A program made the translations under genes and the position numbers. Of a DNA stretch of 64,000 bases, positions 1 through 8,529 are shown in pieces. Positions within the stretch are counted from its first letter, which is position 1; every line of letters begins with the position of its first letter. The notes under the pieces were generated by a model. It saw nothing but the letters and a program-made list of their open reading frames with translations, did not search any database and was not told the origin of the DNA. Origin of the DNA: Chthoniobacterales bacterium (GTDB taxonomy: Bacteria; Verrucomicrobiota; Verrucomicrobiia; Chthoniobacterales; JACTMZ01); the NCBI GenBank assembly GCA_018883245.1, contig VEQL01000002.1, forward strand, positions 1 to 64,000. The letters are read 5' to 3'.

Positions 1-222
1 GTCATGGATCGGGCGCACGAGGTTCTTCCGAGCGCGGCCGTTCGGGCTGCTTCCCGGCGATTACTTTTCACGCATGGGCTGCGAGCCGCAGACGCATTGC
101 AACTCGCGGCGGCGATCGTGCTGGCTGGGGCGGATGTTGCAGCACTCGGATTCGTGACCCTTGACGATGCGCTTGCGCGCGCCGCGCGCAAGGAAGGGTT
201 GAGAGCAATCGGGATGGATTGA
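1..222 (+). CDS. PIN-domain (VapC-like) toxin, C-terminal part
   Basis: The frame is open to the left edge of the window, so this is the last 73 or so codons of a longer gene. The segment LRAADALQLAAA followed by FVTLDDALARAA is the usual C-terminal signature of VapC-type PIN ribonucleases, in which the first conserved Asp (AADA) and the second (TLDD) belong to the acidic metal site. Such toxins cleave RNA and are held inactive by a co-transcribed antitoxin, which would lie to the left of the window. Two more toxin-antitoxin loci follow immediately. The N-terminal catalytic Asp cannot be seen, so completeness is unknown. Confidence 0.6.
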   Translation, partial: VMDRAHEVLPSAAVRAASRRLLFTHGLRAADALQLAAAIVLAGADVAALGFVTLDDALARAARKEGLRAIGMD

Positions 223-346
223 GGCCTCAACAATCAGTGGGGAGAAACACTGTCAAAACGGTGCGGGACTGTCGCCCGAGTTGAGTGGTGCGGAGGGAAG
301 ACTTGCTGGTCTTGCAAAACTTGAAAGTGTGTGTAAACTTCCAAGT

Positions 347-618
347 GTGCTGTTTGAATATGATCCGCCGAAAAGTCGCTCCAACGCGTCAAAGCACGGT
401 ATCGATTTCGAAACGGTGCAAAAATGTGGGATGGCATCGTGGTTGGCGGACCAGCCAGATCGGTGAGCAAGGATCGCATGCTGGCGATCGGAGTGATTGA
501 CGGCAAATTCTGGACGGTCATTGCAACGTTGCGCGGCCATGTTTTGCGCATCATCAGCGCCAGAAGGAGCAGACAGAATGAAATCAAAATCTACCAAAAC
601 CACTGCGGACAATCTTGA
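347..618 (+). pseudogene. brnT: BrnT-family toxin, frameshifted
   Basis: The first frame, from a GTG at 347, reads LFEYDPPKSRSNASKHGIDF, the standard BrnT (DUF497) opening. The family resemblance then continues in a different frame from about 424: MWDG, then DRMLAIGVIDGKFWTV and RIISARRSRQNE, the typical BrnT core and C-terminus. The switch falls in the run of five A at 420-424; one extra A would restore a normal protein of about 90 residues. BrnT is an RNase toxin neutralised by the downstream BrnA antitoxin, present here and overlapping. The break could be a real inactivating deletion, a sequencing error in a homopolymer, or slippage, and the sequence alone does not decide. Confidence 0.65.
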
Positions 619-841
619 GGGTCGTTTCGATGCGGGAGACGACGTATCGGACTATTTCGACTTTTCTCGGCCCGTCGTCTGGGGCGGGTCTCGCCGCGGT
701 GCAGGGCGCAAAAAGCTCGGCAAGGTGCGGAAGCAGGTGATGCTCACCGAAGCCGTTGCCGAAAAGATTCGGCGCATCGCCGCGCGCAAGAAGCAAAGTT
801 TCTCCGCCACGGTCGAGGCCGCTTGCGCTGTTCTGCGGTGA
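578..841 (+). CDS. brnA: BrnA-like antitoxin
   Basis: An 87-residue protein whose ATG lies inside the 3' end of the brnT remnant (41-base overlap), the normal toxin-first order of brnTA operons. The N-terminal stretch FDAGDDVSDYFDFSRP is the toxin-contacting region often seen in these antitoxins. The C-terminal part, RKQVMLTEAVAEKIRRIAARK, resembles the ribbon-helix-helix/helical DNA-binding segment that autoregulates the operon. A frame extending further upstream exists, but the ATG at 578 follows GGAGCAGACAGA, a plausible ribosome-binding site, and gives the family length. The antitoxin frame is intact although the toxin is shifted. Confidence 0.65.
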   Translation: MKSKSTKTTADNLEGRFDAGDDVSDYFDFSRPVVWGGSRRGAGRKKLGKVRKQVMLTEAVAEKIRRIAARKKQSFSATVEAACAVLR

Positions 842-915
842 GCGGCCGGAAGGGTGCCGGCGAACAATCCAGCGGGCGTGCTTGTTGACAGAAAAGTGCA
901 AATGTTTATCTTAAG

Positions 916-1179
916 ATGATCATGCGCACGGCGGCAGAAATCATCAACACTCGACAACTGCGGGAGGAAATGCCGCTGGTTGTAGCGAGTGTGCGCCGGG
1001 GCAAGCGGTTCCTGGTGTTGCATCGCAGCCGGCCGGCGTTCGAGCTGGGCCCACCCGGCGCGGTCGCGCAGCCTTTGCCGCCTCTCGAAGACGACCCCAT
1101 TTACCAATGGCAGGGCGTCGGGGAATCGAACGACGGTCTCAAAGCGGCCGATCACGATCGGGTCCTTTACGGGGCATGA
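916..1179 (+). CDS. Phd/YefM-like antitoxin
   Basis: An 87-residue protein directly upstream of, and overlapping by four bases, a PIN toxin gene. The segment RTAAEIINTRQLREEMPLV followed by RGKRFLVLHRSRPAFEL follows the Phd/YefM plan: a short helix binds the operator and a strand pair ends in the consensus in which the antitoxin asks whether a residue list is to be left alone (VLHRSRPAF corresponds to the usual V...NR.P.AVL). The C-terminal 40 residues would wrap the toxin. The start could be the ATG at 916 or the in-frame ATG at 922. Assignment rests on the N-terminal pattern and on the neighbour. Confidence 0.55.
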   Translation: MIMRTAAEIINTRQLREEMPLVVASVRRGKRFLVLHRSRPAFELGPPGAVAQPLPPLEDDPIYQWQGVGESNDGLKAADHDRVLYGA

Positions 1180-1583
1180 GGCGTTTGTTTGTCGATACCG
1201 CGGGTTGGATGGCGTGTGCCGACCGCAACGATGTCGCGCATAGAAAATGCACTGCGGTGCGCGATGCGGAACTCCGGGTGGGACGATTGTTGCTGACGAC
1301 GGATTACGTCGTGGACGAGACATTGACTTTGCTGCGCTTGAGATTGGGGCTTCGTGCAGCGAGGGAGTGGTGGGAGCGGATCTCGGGAAGCCCGAGACTG
1401 ATTGTCATGAGCAGCGATGGGGAAATTCGAGAACAGGCCTTGCAGTGGTTTTTCCGATACGCCGACAAGGAATTCTCGTTCACTGACTGCACGAGCTTTG
1501 CCGTGATGAAGGCGGAGAAAATCCGCGATGCATTGACGACCGACCGGCACTTTGAGCAGGCAGGATTCAGGATGGTGCCGTGA
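1176..1583 (+). CDS. PIN-domain toxin ribonuclease
   Basis: A 135-residue protein starting at the ATG of an ATGA overlap with the antitoxin stop. The four acidic positions of a PIN active site can be seen: Asp in LFVDTAGW near residue 6, Glu in YVVDETLTLLR, Asp in FSFTDCTSFAVMK and Asp in TTDRHFEQAGF. PIN proteins are Mg-dependent RNases. The FSFTDC and TTDRHF spacing is that of VapC-like toxins. With the upstream antitoxin it forms a complete two-gene unit, the only apparently intact pair among the three toxin-antitoxin loci at this end of the window. Confidence 0.75.
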   Translation: MRRLFVDTAGWMACADRNDVAHRKCTAVRDAELRVGRLLLTTDYVVDETLTLLRLRLGLRAAREWWERISGSPRLIVMSSDGEIREQALQWFFRYADKEFSFTDCTSFAVMKAEKIRDALTTDRHFEQAGFRMVP

Positions 1584-1689
1584 GTCAAACGGCTGGCCAC
1601 GTCCGCAGAATGTTCTTTCCGGGGGGGGGCGTATGGCCGATAAGGGAGCGCTGCGGGCGATGTCCGGGGAGAGTTAGAAAGAAGAATTC

Positions 1690-2913
1690 ATGGGTTTCAA
1701 CGAGTTAGGTTTGTCCGACGCCGTGGTGCATGGCGTCCAATCGATGGGTTTTGTGGATCCGACGCCGATCCAATTGCGCGCGATCCCCGCGGTGCTTAAC
1801 GGTCGAGATCTCATGGGATCCGCACAGACGGGCACCGGCAAGACGGCGGCATTCGGCCTGCCAATCTTGAGCAAGCTTGGATCGCACACCTCTGTGCCGC
1901 GATGCCTCGTGCTTGAACCGACCCGCGAGCTTGCCATGCAGGTTGAGACGGCGTTCCGCGACTACGGGCGTTTCACCGATCTGACCGTGGCGCTGCTTTA
2001 CGGCGGCGTGGGCTACGGGAAACAGCGTGAGGATCTCAAGCGCGGGTGTGACATCATCGTGGCCACGCCGGGGCGATTGCTGGATTTCATGGAGCAGAAC
2101 GAAGTGCCGCTCGGCGGCCTGGAGTTTCTCGTGCTCGATGAGGTGGATCGCATGCTCGACATGGGCTTTCTCCCGCAGGTTCGGCGTATCATCCAGAAGC
2201 TTCCGAAGAAGCGTCAGACGCTGTTTTTCTCGGCGACGATGCCGTCCGAGATCGAGTCGCTGGCGAAGTTTGCCGTCAACAATCCCGAGAAGATCGAGAT
2301 CGGGCTGCGGCGTTCGCCCGCCGAGACGGTGTCTCACGCGTTTTATCCGGTCGCGATGGACCAAAAATACGATTTGCTGTCCGCACTGATGGCAAAAACC
2401 AACTTCGACTGCGTGCTGGTGTTCTGCCGAACCAAGGACGGGGCTGACCGCATCGCGCGCCAACTCAAGAAAGAGAACCACTCGGTGGTGGCCTTGCACT
2501 CGAACCGCACCCAGCGCGAGCGCGAAGAGGCGCTCGAGGGATTCAAGAGCGGTCGTTACGAGGTGCTGGTGGCCACGGACATCGCTGCTCGTGGACTCGA
2601 CATCGCGGGTGTTTCTCACGTCATCAACTACGACATACCTTCCCATCCCGAGGACTATGTGCACCGCATCGGACGCACGGGACGCGCCCAGGCGGTGGGC
2701 GATGCATTCACGTTGGTCACGGCCGAAGACTTGGCCATGATCGAATCGATCGAGCGGTTTATTGGCATGAAAATCCCGCGTCTCAAGCTCGACGGCTTCG
2801 ACTACAAATACACGACGCTTCTGGATCCGTCGGCAACCCATGTGAAAGCGCGGGCGGCCGGCGGCGGGCGTCACCGCAGCGGCTATTCTTTCGGCATCAA
2901 GCGCCGGCGCTGA
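1690..2913 (+). CDS. rhlE: DEAD-box ATP-dependent RNA helicase, RhlE-like
   Basis: A 407-residue superfamily 2 helicase. It has the Q motif (Phe3 and PTPIQ), Walker A AQTGTGKT, PTRELA, GG..., TPGR, a motif II reading DEVD at residues 150-153 instead of the usual DEAD, SAT, the C-terminal lobe motifs VATDIAARGLDI and HRIGRTGRA, and a short basic tail. Members unwind short RNA duplexes in ribosome assembly and mRNA turnover. A good ribosome-binding site, GAAAGAAG, lies just upstream. The gene stands alone, 50 bases before hisC on the same strand. The Ala-to-Val change in motif II keeps both acidic residues, so activity is expected. Confidence 0.93.
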   Translation: MGFNELGLSDAVVHGVQSMGFVDPTPIQLRAIPAVLNGRDLMGSAQTGTGKTAAFGLPILSKLGSHTSVPRCLVLEPTRELAMQVETAFRDYGRFTDLTVALLYGGVGYGKQREDLKRGCDIIVATPGRLLDFMEQNEVPLGGLEFLVLDEVDRMLDMGFLPQVRRIIQKLPKKRQTLFFSATMPSEIESLAKFAVNNPEKIEIGLRRSPAETVSHAFYPVAMDQKYDLLSALMAKTNFDCVLVFCRTKDGADRIARQLKKENHSVVALHSNRTQREREEALEGFKSGRYEVLVATDIAARGLDIAGVSHVINYDIPSHPEDYVHRIGRTGRAQAVGDAFTLVTAEDLAMIESIERFIGMKIPRLKLDGFDYKYTTLLDPSATHVKARAAGGGRHRSGYSFGIKRRR

Positions 2914-2962
2914 GCCTTCGCAGCGCTGGAAAAAAGCCCAGTCGCACCATAAGCTCAGTCAT

Positions 2963-4087
2963 ATGTGGAAGCACGCCAACCCGCAACTTCGCGACTTGGT
3001 TTCCTACGAGCCGGGGAAGCCGGTCGAGGATTTGGCCCGCGAGCTTGGGATCGCGGCGCACCAAATCATCAAGCTGGCTTCGAATGAAAATCCCCTGGGT
3101 CCTTCGCCCAAGGCGAAGCAGGCAATGATCGACACGCTCGAGCGGGCGCATTTTTACCCTGACGGCGGGGGCTACTACCTGCGCGAGGCGATTGCCGAGA
3201 AGCACGGGCTGTCTATGGCCAATGTGATCCTTGGATGCGGATCCAACGAGATCATCGAGTTTATCGGTCATGCTTACCTGCAACCCGGTGACGAGGTTGT
3301 CGTAGCCGAGCACTCCTTCGCCGTTTACCGTCTCATGGCGCAGTTGTTCGGGGCGAAGGTGATCGATGTTCCGGACCCGAACTTCACCCACGATCTCGTG
3401 GCGATGCTGGCGGCCATCACGCCGGAAACGAAAGAGGTTTTCATCGCCAACCCGAACAATCCCACCGGAACCATGGTGTCGCAGGAAGAGATCGACCGGT
3501 TCATGGACCGCGTGCCGGACCGGGTGATGGTCGTGTTCGACGAGGCTTACTACGAATTTTTGGACAATCCACCGGATGTTTTGAAATACGTGCGGGCCGG
3601 GAGAAACGTGGTGGTGTTGCGGACCTTCTCGAAGATCCAGGGGCTTGCCAACCTGCGCATCGGCTACGGACTGGCCGCACCGGAGATCATCGAGGTGCTG
3701 CAAAAGACGCGTCAGCCGTTCAACGTCAATGGCATCGCGCAAGCGGGAGCATTGGCCGGATTGCAGGACGCCGAGCACATGGAGCGGACGCGGCGTGTGA
3801 CCCACGACGGCCGGAATTTTTTGCAGGCTGAGTTTCTCGACATGGGTCTCGAGTTCGTGCCGAGCGTGGCAAACTTCGTGCTGGTGCGCGTGGGCGACGG
3901 CAAGAAGGTTTTCGAAGCTCTCTTGCGCCGCGGGATTATCGTCCGTGCGATGGGTAGCTACGGGTTGCCGGGCTGGATCCGGGTTTCGGTGGGCACGATG
4001 CCGCAAAACGAGGCATTCGTTGCGGCGTTGCGCCAGCTGGACGCCGAGGGAATTGTGGAGCGCGGTGTTTTGGCCAAGGTGCCTTGA
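2963..4087 (+). CDS. hisC: Histidinol-phosphate aminotransferase
   Basis: A 374-residue class I/II PLP aminotransferase that converts imidazole-acetol phosphate and glutamate to histidinol phosphate in histidine synthesis. Visible motifs: LASNENPLGPSPKA at the N-terminus, NPNNPTGT, the PLP-contacting DEAYYEF, and RTFSKIQGLANLRIGYG, in which Lys of TFSK is the Schiff-base residue. The loop after it reads IQGLANL instead of the common AYGLAGL. Paralogues of this family also act on phenylalanine or tyrosine precursors, so the substrate is family-level inference; no other his gene is in view. The stop codon overlaps the ATG of mnmE. Confidence 0.88.
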   Translation: MWKHANPQLRDLVSYEPGKPVEDLARELGIAAHQIIKLASNENPLGPSPKAKQAMIDTLERAHFYPDGGGYYLREAIAEKHGLSMANVILGCGSNEIIEFIGHAYLQPGDEVVVAEHSFAVYRLMAQLFGAKVIDVPDPNFTHDLVAMLAAITPETKEVFIANPNNPTGTMVSQEEIDRFMDRVPDRVMVVFDEAYYEFLDNPPDVLKYVRAGRNVVVLRTFSKIQGLANLRIGYGLAAPEIIEVLQKTRQPFNVNGIAQAGALAGLQDAEHMERTRRVTHDGRNFLQAEFLDMGLEFVPSVANFVLVRVGDGKKVFEALLRRGIIVRAMGSYGLPGWIRVSVGTMPQNEAFVAALRQLDAEGIVERGVLAKVP

Positions 4088-5415
4088 TGCGAGGCGCGGA
4101 CACCATTGCCGCCCTTGCTACCCCGTTCGGGACAGGCGCGGTGGCCATGACGCGGCTGAGCGGACCGCAGGCTGTCGAGATGGCCGACAAGGTTTTTCGC
4201 GGGCGTGTGCCGCTTTCCAAGGCTGCTTCGGGTCGCGTCCGCCTCGGCAAGATCGAGGCGCATGGTGCGGTTATTGACGAGGTTCTTTGCACGGTATTCC
4301 GCGCTCCGCGTAGCTACACGGGCGAGGACATGGTCGAGATAAGCGGTCATGGCGGCATCGTTGTCGCGCAAAGCATCCTGCGTGCATTGCTCGACGCGGG
4401 CGCGCGTGCTGCCGATCCAGGCGAATTCACGCAAAGGGCTTTTCTCAACGGCAAACTCGATCTCACCCAAGCCGAAGCGGTGATGGATTTGATTTCTGCG
4501 CGGGGCGAAGCTTCGGCCCGTGCCGCGGCCGGACAACTCGCAGGCCGGCTGGGACGCGCGGTCGGAGAATTACGCGAGGAGCTTCTCACCGCGGTGGCTC
4601 ACCTTGAAGCGTTCATTGATTTTCCCGAAGAGGGGATTGATGCGGAGAGCGGGCGGGCTTTGCTCGCAAGGGTGGAGAAGATTGCCGATGGCGTGCAGCG
4701 CCTTCTGGCCACAGCGGACGAGGGGCGGATGCTACGTGAAGGCGTCAGGCTGGTCATCTACGGCGCGCCCAATGCGGGCAAGTCGAGTTTGCTCAATCTT
4801 TTGCTGGGCTATGACCGGGCAATGGTCAGCGATATTCCCGGGACGACCCGCGACACAATCGAAGAGAATCTGACACTGCGTGGTGTGCCGTTCCGGATGA
4901 TCGATACGGCCGGACTGCGCGAGTCCTCCGATCCCCTCGAACTCGAGGGCATGCGGCGCACGAAGGCTCATCTCGAACAAGCGGATGTTTTTCTGCGTGT
5001 GCTCGATGCCTCGGCATGGATCGATCCGGGAGAGGTGCCGCCCCGGGAAATTCGTGTTCTTAACAAAATCGATCTTTGGCGCGGGGGCGATCTTCCGTCC
5101 GGTGCCATTCCCCTGTGCTGTCTCGACGGGCGTGGCTTGGAGCAGTTGGTCGAAGCGGTGATGCGGACTGTCGATCTTCGGATGTTCGGCCGGCTTGAGG
5201 AGACGGTGGCGATCAACGCGCGCCACAGGAATTGTCTCGACCGGGCAGCCGCCTGTCTGTCGGAGGCAAAGCGCTCTTTGGAACGTGCGGACGCGCCCGA
5301 GTTGACAGCAGTTGAGCTGCGCTCGGCGCTCGCCGCGGTGGGCGAGATCACCGGAGCAATCGACACGGAGGAAATCCTGGGCAAAATCTTCGGCACTTTC
5401 TGCATCGGCAAATGA
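4087..5415 (+). CDS. mnmE: tRNA modification GTPase MnmE
   Basis: A 442-residue protein that, with MnmG, installs the 5-carboxymethylaminomethyl group on wobble uridines. The N-terminal folate-binding domain (DTIAALATPFGTGAVAMTRL) is followed by helical parts flanking a G domain with GAPNAGKSSLLN (G1), DIPGTTRD (G2), DTAGLRE (G3) and NKIDL (G4). It ends in FCIGK, the conserved C-terminal Cys motif. The ATG at 4087 overlaps the hisC stop (TGATG); a TTG one codon earlier is possible. The 3' end overlaps pyrD by ATGA, so hisC, mnmE and pyrD are likely translated as a coupled unit. Confidence 0.96.
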   Translation: MRGADTIAALATPFGTGAVAMTRLSGPQAVEMADKVFRGRVPLSKAASGRVRLGKIEAHGAVIDEVLCTVFRAPRSYTGEDMVEISGHGGIVVAQSILRALLDAGARAADPGEFTQRAFLNGKLDLTQAEAVMDLISARGEASARAAAGQLAGRLGRAVGELREELLTAVAHLEAFIDFPEEGIDAESGRALLARVEKIADGVQRLLATADEGRMLREGVRLVIYGAPNAGKSSLLNLLLGYDRAMVSDIPGTTRDTIEENLTLRGVPFRMIDTAGLRESSDPLELEGMRRTKAHLEQADVFLRVLDASAWIDPGEVPPREIRVLNKIDLWRGGDLPSGAIPLCCLDGRGLEQLVEAVMRTVDLRMFGRLEETVAINARHRNCLDRAAACLSEAKRSLERADAPELTAVELRSALAAVGEITGAIDTEEILGKIFGTFCIGK

Positions 5416-6410
5416 GCTTTTATTCCGCAATTGCGCGTCCGCTGCTGTTTCGTCTTCCGCCCGAAACAGCGCACGAGGTGACCATGCATATGCTGTCGAT
5501 GGCGGGCGCCGTGTTCGGCCGCTGCGTTCCTGCACCTGGCGGCAAGCGCGTGCACTGCCTCGGCATGGATTTTCCTAATGCGATCGGCCTCGCCGCGGGC
5601 ATGGACAAGAACGCAATAGCGCTGCCCGCCTGGCCTCTGCTCGGATTCGGTTTTGTGGAAATCGGCACGATCACCGCGCACGCGCAGCCCGGCAACCCGA
5701 AGCCTCGGCTGTTCAGGTTGCCAAAGCAAAAAGCGCTCATAAACCGCATGGGCTTCAACAACGAGGGCGCGGAGCGTGTCGCCGCGCGTCTCGATCGCTG
5801 GAAGACCAGCGGACGCTGGCCGCGGGTTCCGGTCGGGATCAATCTCGGCAAGTCGCGCATTACGGCCCTCGAAGACGCGCCCTCGGATTATGCGGAAAGT
5901 TTCCGGTGTCTGCAGTCTTACGGCGATTATTTCGCGGTGAATGTCAGTTCCCCCAACACTCCGGGGCTGCGCCAGCTTCAAGCAGCGGATCATTTGCGCG
6001 AGATCCTTCGAGCGATTCGCAAGGAAAACACCGCGGGCAAGCCGGTCTTGGTGAAGATCGCGCCGGATCTGGCAGACGACGATATCGCATCTGTCGTGGC
6101 CGCGGGCGAAGAGGAAGGCGCAGCCGGATGGATCGCGACGAACACGACCATCGACCATCACGCGGTGCCGGCCGGCGAGGATCAGGAGGGCGGTTTGAGC
6201 GGAGAGCCGCTGCGTCAGAGATCGACGGACGTGATCCGGAAAGTTGCTGCCGCGGCTTCGCGGCCGGTCATCGGGGTGGGGGGCATCAGCGACGTCGAAA
6301 GTGCGCGCGAAAAGGTCGAGGCCGGCGCCAAGCTTCTGCAGATTTATTCGGCTCTGGTTTACGAGGGACCAATGTTGCCCCGAAGATTGGCACGTTGCTT
6401 ACAGGCCTGA
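5412..6410 (+). CDS. pyrD: Dihydroorotate dehydrogenase (quinone), class 2
   Basis: A 332-residue FMN enzyme that oxidises dihydroorotate to orotate in pyrimidine synthesis and passes electrons to membrane quinones. Class 2 features are seen: an N-terminal membrane-associating helix (SFYSAIARPLLFRLPPETAHE), GLAAGMDKNA, NRMGFNNEG, NVSSPNTPGLR with the catalytic Ser, KIAPDL, ATNTT and the FMN-phosphate loops GVGGIS and YSALVYEGP. Length is as expected for the class. It starts inside the mnmE stop codon. Confidence 0.96.
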   Translation: MSFYSAIARPLLFRLPPETAHEVTMHMLSMAGAVFGRCVPAPGGKRVHCLGMDFPNAIGLAAGMDKNAIALPAWPLLGFGFVEIGTITAHAQPGNPKPRLFRLPKQKALINRMGFNNEGAERVAARLDRWKTSGRWPRVPVGINLGKSRITALEDAPSDYAESFRCLQSYGDYFAVNVSSPNTPGLRQLQAADHLREILRAIRKENTAGKPVLVKIAPDLADDDIASVVAAGEEEGAAGWIATNTTIDHHAVPAGEDQEGGLSGEPLRQRSTDVIRKVAAAASRPVIGVGGISDVESAREKVEAGAKLLQIYSALVYEGPMLPRRLARCLQA

Positions 6411-6454
6411 ATCGCCAGCTTTTCAGGAGTCTACGCAGAGGTAATATCTGAGCG

Positions 6455-7348
6455 ATGGAACCAGAGGTCCAAACAAGGAAGGAGGCGCCATCCCGCAGTC
6501 ATTGGCGCATCCTCGTTGAGGCCCTGAACCGTTATGTGATGGAAGGTGGCATGACCTATGGGGCGGCGCTGACTTATTACGCGGTATTTTCCATCGGGCC
6601 ACTGCTGCTGATTGCAACGGCGATTGCGGGTTGGTTTTTCGGCGAGGAAGCGGCGCGGGGCGAGCTGCGCGACAAACTGATCGAGATGTTCGGTCCCGAC
6701 ACGGCGTGGACCATCGAGGGCTTGCTCGCCAGCGTGCGGGCGCGCACGGCGTCGGGTTGGGCGGCCGCCATCGGTGCGATCGTTCTACTTTATACTTCCT
6801 CCAGCGTGATGCGCATGCTCCGGGATGCCATGAATTACATTTGGCGCGTCTCGCACATGCGGGAGTCAACCTGGCTCACTTGGGTCGAGCATTACCTGAT
6901 CTCGCTCGCCGGGGTGTTGGTTGCCGGGCTTTTGCTCATTCTCTCGCTCATCGGAACCACGGTGCTGGCCGCGATGAAAAAATACGTGCCGGAGGGCCTT
7001 CCTTACTCGGGGACATTCCTCCTTTCCATGGAGTTCTTGGTGACTGTGATCATGGTCACTCTCGTCTGCGCCATGGTCTTCAAGTTCCTGCCCGAGGCGC
7101 GTGTCCAGTGGCGCTACGTGTGGCTCGGCGCCTTCGGGACGGCCCTGCTCTTCTCGATCGGAAAACTCGGCATGGGGCTCTATCTGGGATGGCTGAGTGC
7201 GGAGTCGTTCTACGGCGCGATGTCGTCATTCATGATCCTGCTTTTCTGGATGTATTACTCCGCGCAGGTGCTGATCATGGGCGGCTACTTCACGGAGGGA
7301 TTCAGTCGCGCGCGCATGGCCGCGAAAGCCGAAGAGGGGCGGATCTAA
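6455..7348 (+). CDS. YihY/BrkB-family inner membrane protein
   Basis: A 297-residue polytopic membrane protein of the YihY (UPF0761, formerly mis-called RNase BN) family. It has the N-terminal amphipathic start, MTYGAALTYYAVFSIGPLLL as first membrane segment, a loop carrying the family-typical SSSVMRMLRDAMNYIWRV, and four further long hydrophobic segments, about six in total. The biochemical role of the family is not settled; transport or efflux has been suggested. It is convergent with the bactofilin gene, with which it shares its last four bases. Confidence 0.88.
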   Translation: MEPEVQTRKEAPSRSHWRILVEALNRYVMEGGMTYGAALTYYAVFSIGPLLLIATAIAGWFFGEEAARGELRDKLIEMFGPDTAWTIEGLLASVRARTASGWAAAIGAIVLLYTSSSVMRMLRDAMNYIWRVSHMRESTWLTWVEHYLISLAGVLVAGLLLILSLIGTTVLAAMKKYVPEGLPYSGTFLLSMEFLVTVIMVTLVCAMVFKFLPEARVQWRYVWLGAFGTALLFSIGKLGMGLYLGWLSAESFYGAMSSFMILLFWMYYSAQVLIMGGYFTEGFSRARMAAKAEEGRI

Positions 7349-7953
7349 GTTGCGGGGCCGGGGCGCGTCGCCTTGCGTGACGCGGTGGTTGCGGGGCTTT
7401 TTGCCTTGGGCGCAGATTTCGAGTTGACGTGCGATTTGCCGTTGAAGGTCGCACCGTCCTCCACCAGAACGCGGGCGGCGTGGATGTCGCCGAGAAGCGT
7501 GCATGTGCTCTTGAGCACCGCGCGATCAGTTGCGTGAACCTCGCCTTCGACGCGGCCGAAGATGATCACCGACTCGGCGCGGATGTGTGCCTTGACCTGG
7601 GTGTCTTTGGCAATGATGACGGTCGATGGACTTTGGATTTCGCCCTCCACGCGGCAAGTGACCGTGCGCTCGTCGGGGAGTTTCAAGGTGCCGATAATCT
7701 CGATGTCGTTGGGGATATGGCCGTTTTGCAACGGTGGCGGAGGTGTGGCAACAGGCGGGGCTGCGGCGATGGCATTGGGCGCGGAGCGGACGGGTTTGTC
7801 CGGAAGGATCGATGAAATCGGCCGCCACTCGGGCCAACCCTCCTGCCAGCAGAAGTCTTCGGGCAAAAAGTCGCCGGCCGCGAGGAAGACAGCGATTTCG
7901 TCGGCTTCGTGCGGGCCGTAGGTCTGTCCGTTTTTCGTGATGAAGAAGGGCAT
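7345..7953 (-). CDS. GYF_2 domain-bactofilin fusion protein
   Basis: A 202-residue protein with two recognisable parts. Residues 1-52 (FFITKNGQTYGPHEADEI, then DFCWQEGWPEWRPI) match the GYF_2 domain, a small module thought to bind short peptide ligands at membranes. After a Pro/Ala-rich linker, residues about 83-175 show the bactofilin pattern of repeated short beta strands (EIIGTLKL, VTCRVEGEI, VIIFGRVEGEV), which polymerises into cytoskeletal filaments. The Lys/Ala/Thr-rich tail is probably disordered. It is third in an ileS-lspA-bactofilin run on the minus strand. Which protein the GYF module recruits is unknown. Confidence 0.8.
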   Translation of the reverse strand: MPFFITKNGQTYGPHEADEIAVFLAAGDFLPEDFCWQEGWPEWRPISSILPDKPVRSAPNAIAAAPPVATPPPPLQNGHIPNDIEIIGTLKLPDERTVTCRVEGEIQSPSTVIIAKDTQVKAHIRAESVIIFGRVEGEVHATDRAVLKSTCTLLGDIHAARVLVEDGATFNGKSHVNSKSAPKAKSPATTASRKATRPGPAT

Positions 7954-8034
7954 GGGCGTGCGGGGTTCAGGGGAACAATTTCAGAGGCCGGCAAGATCTA
8001 CAAGCGTCACCGGTGAATCTTGGCGCGGGGAAAA

Positions 8035-8496
8035 TCAGTTGTTTTCCGGCGTTTTGAACGAGACCCAGAAGAAGATGCCGACGGCGATGACAATGGCGGA
8101 ATCCGCGATATTGAATGCCGGCCAGTGATATTGGCCTATGTAAAAGTCGAGGAAATCGACAACGTGGCCGAACCGGAGGCGGTCGGTGATGTTCCCGAAA
8201 ATTCCCGCGAGAATCAGGGCGGCGGCGAGACGGCTGGGTCTGTCGGTGCTCTTGCGAAAGAGCAGCCAGAACATGACGCCGGCCATCGCCGTTCCGAACA
8301 CGATGTGGAAGTTGAACCAGCCTTTCATCATTCCGAAGGCCGAGCCGGTATTGAGGACGTGCACGAGGTTGAAAAATCCCGGCACCACGGGGATTTCCCG
8401 GTGCAGGGGAATGAACGTCAACGTTGCCCATTTGGTCACCTGATCCAGTGCAAACAGGGGCAGGGTGACAAGCAGAAGGAGTCGCACGGGAGTCAT
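8035..8496 (-). CDS. lspA: Lipoprotein signal peptidase (signal peptidase II)
   Basis: A 153-residue inner-membrane aspartic protease that cleaves signal peptides of diacylglyceryl-modified prolipoproteins. Four hydrophobic segments are visible. The family motifs are present: LDQVTKW at the end of the first segment, NTGSAFGM, GNITDRLRFGHVVDF with the first catalytic Asp region, and FNIADSAIVIAV with the second. The gene starts 33 bases after the ileS stop, the same linkage seen in many bacteria. Confidence 0.96.
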   Translation of the reverse strand: MTPVRLLLLVTLPLFALDQVTKWATLTFIPLHREIPVVPGFFNLVHVLNTGSAFGMMKGWFNFHIVFGTAMAGVMFWLLFRKSTDRPSRLAAALILAGIFGNITDRLRFGHVVDFLDFYIGQYHWPAFNIADSAIVIAVGIFFWVSFKTPENN

Positions 8497-8529
8497 GTGC
8501 TTTGCGTCGCTCTTTGCGGTGGGTGCGAC

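Noticed and set aside
1621-1629. Run of nine G before the helicase gene
   Set aside because: Too little context; it may be a simple homopolymer or assembly-sensitive site and lies outside coding sequence.
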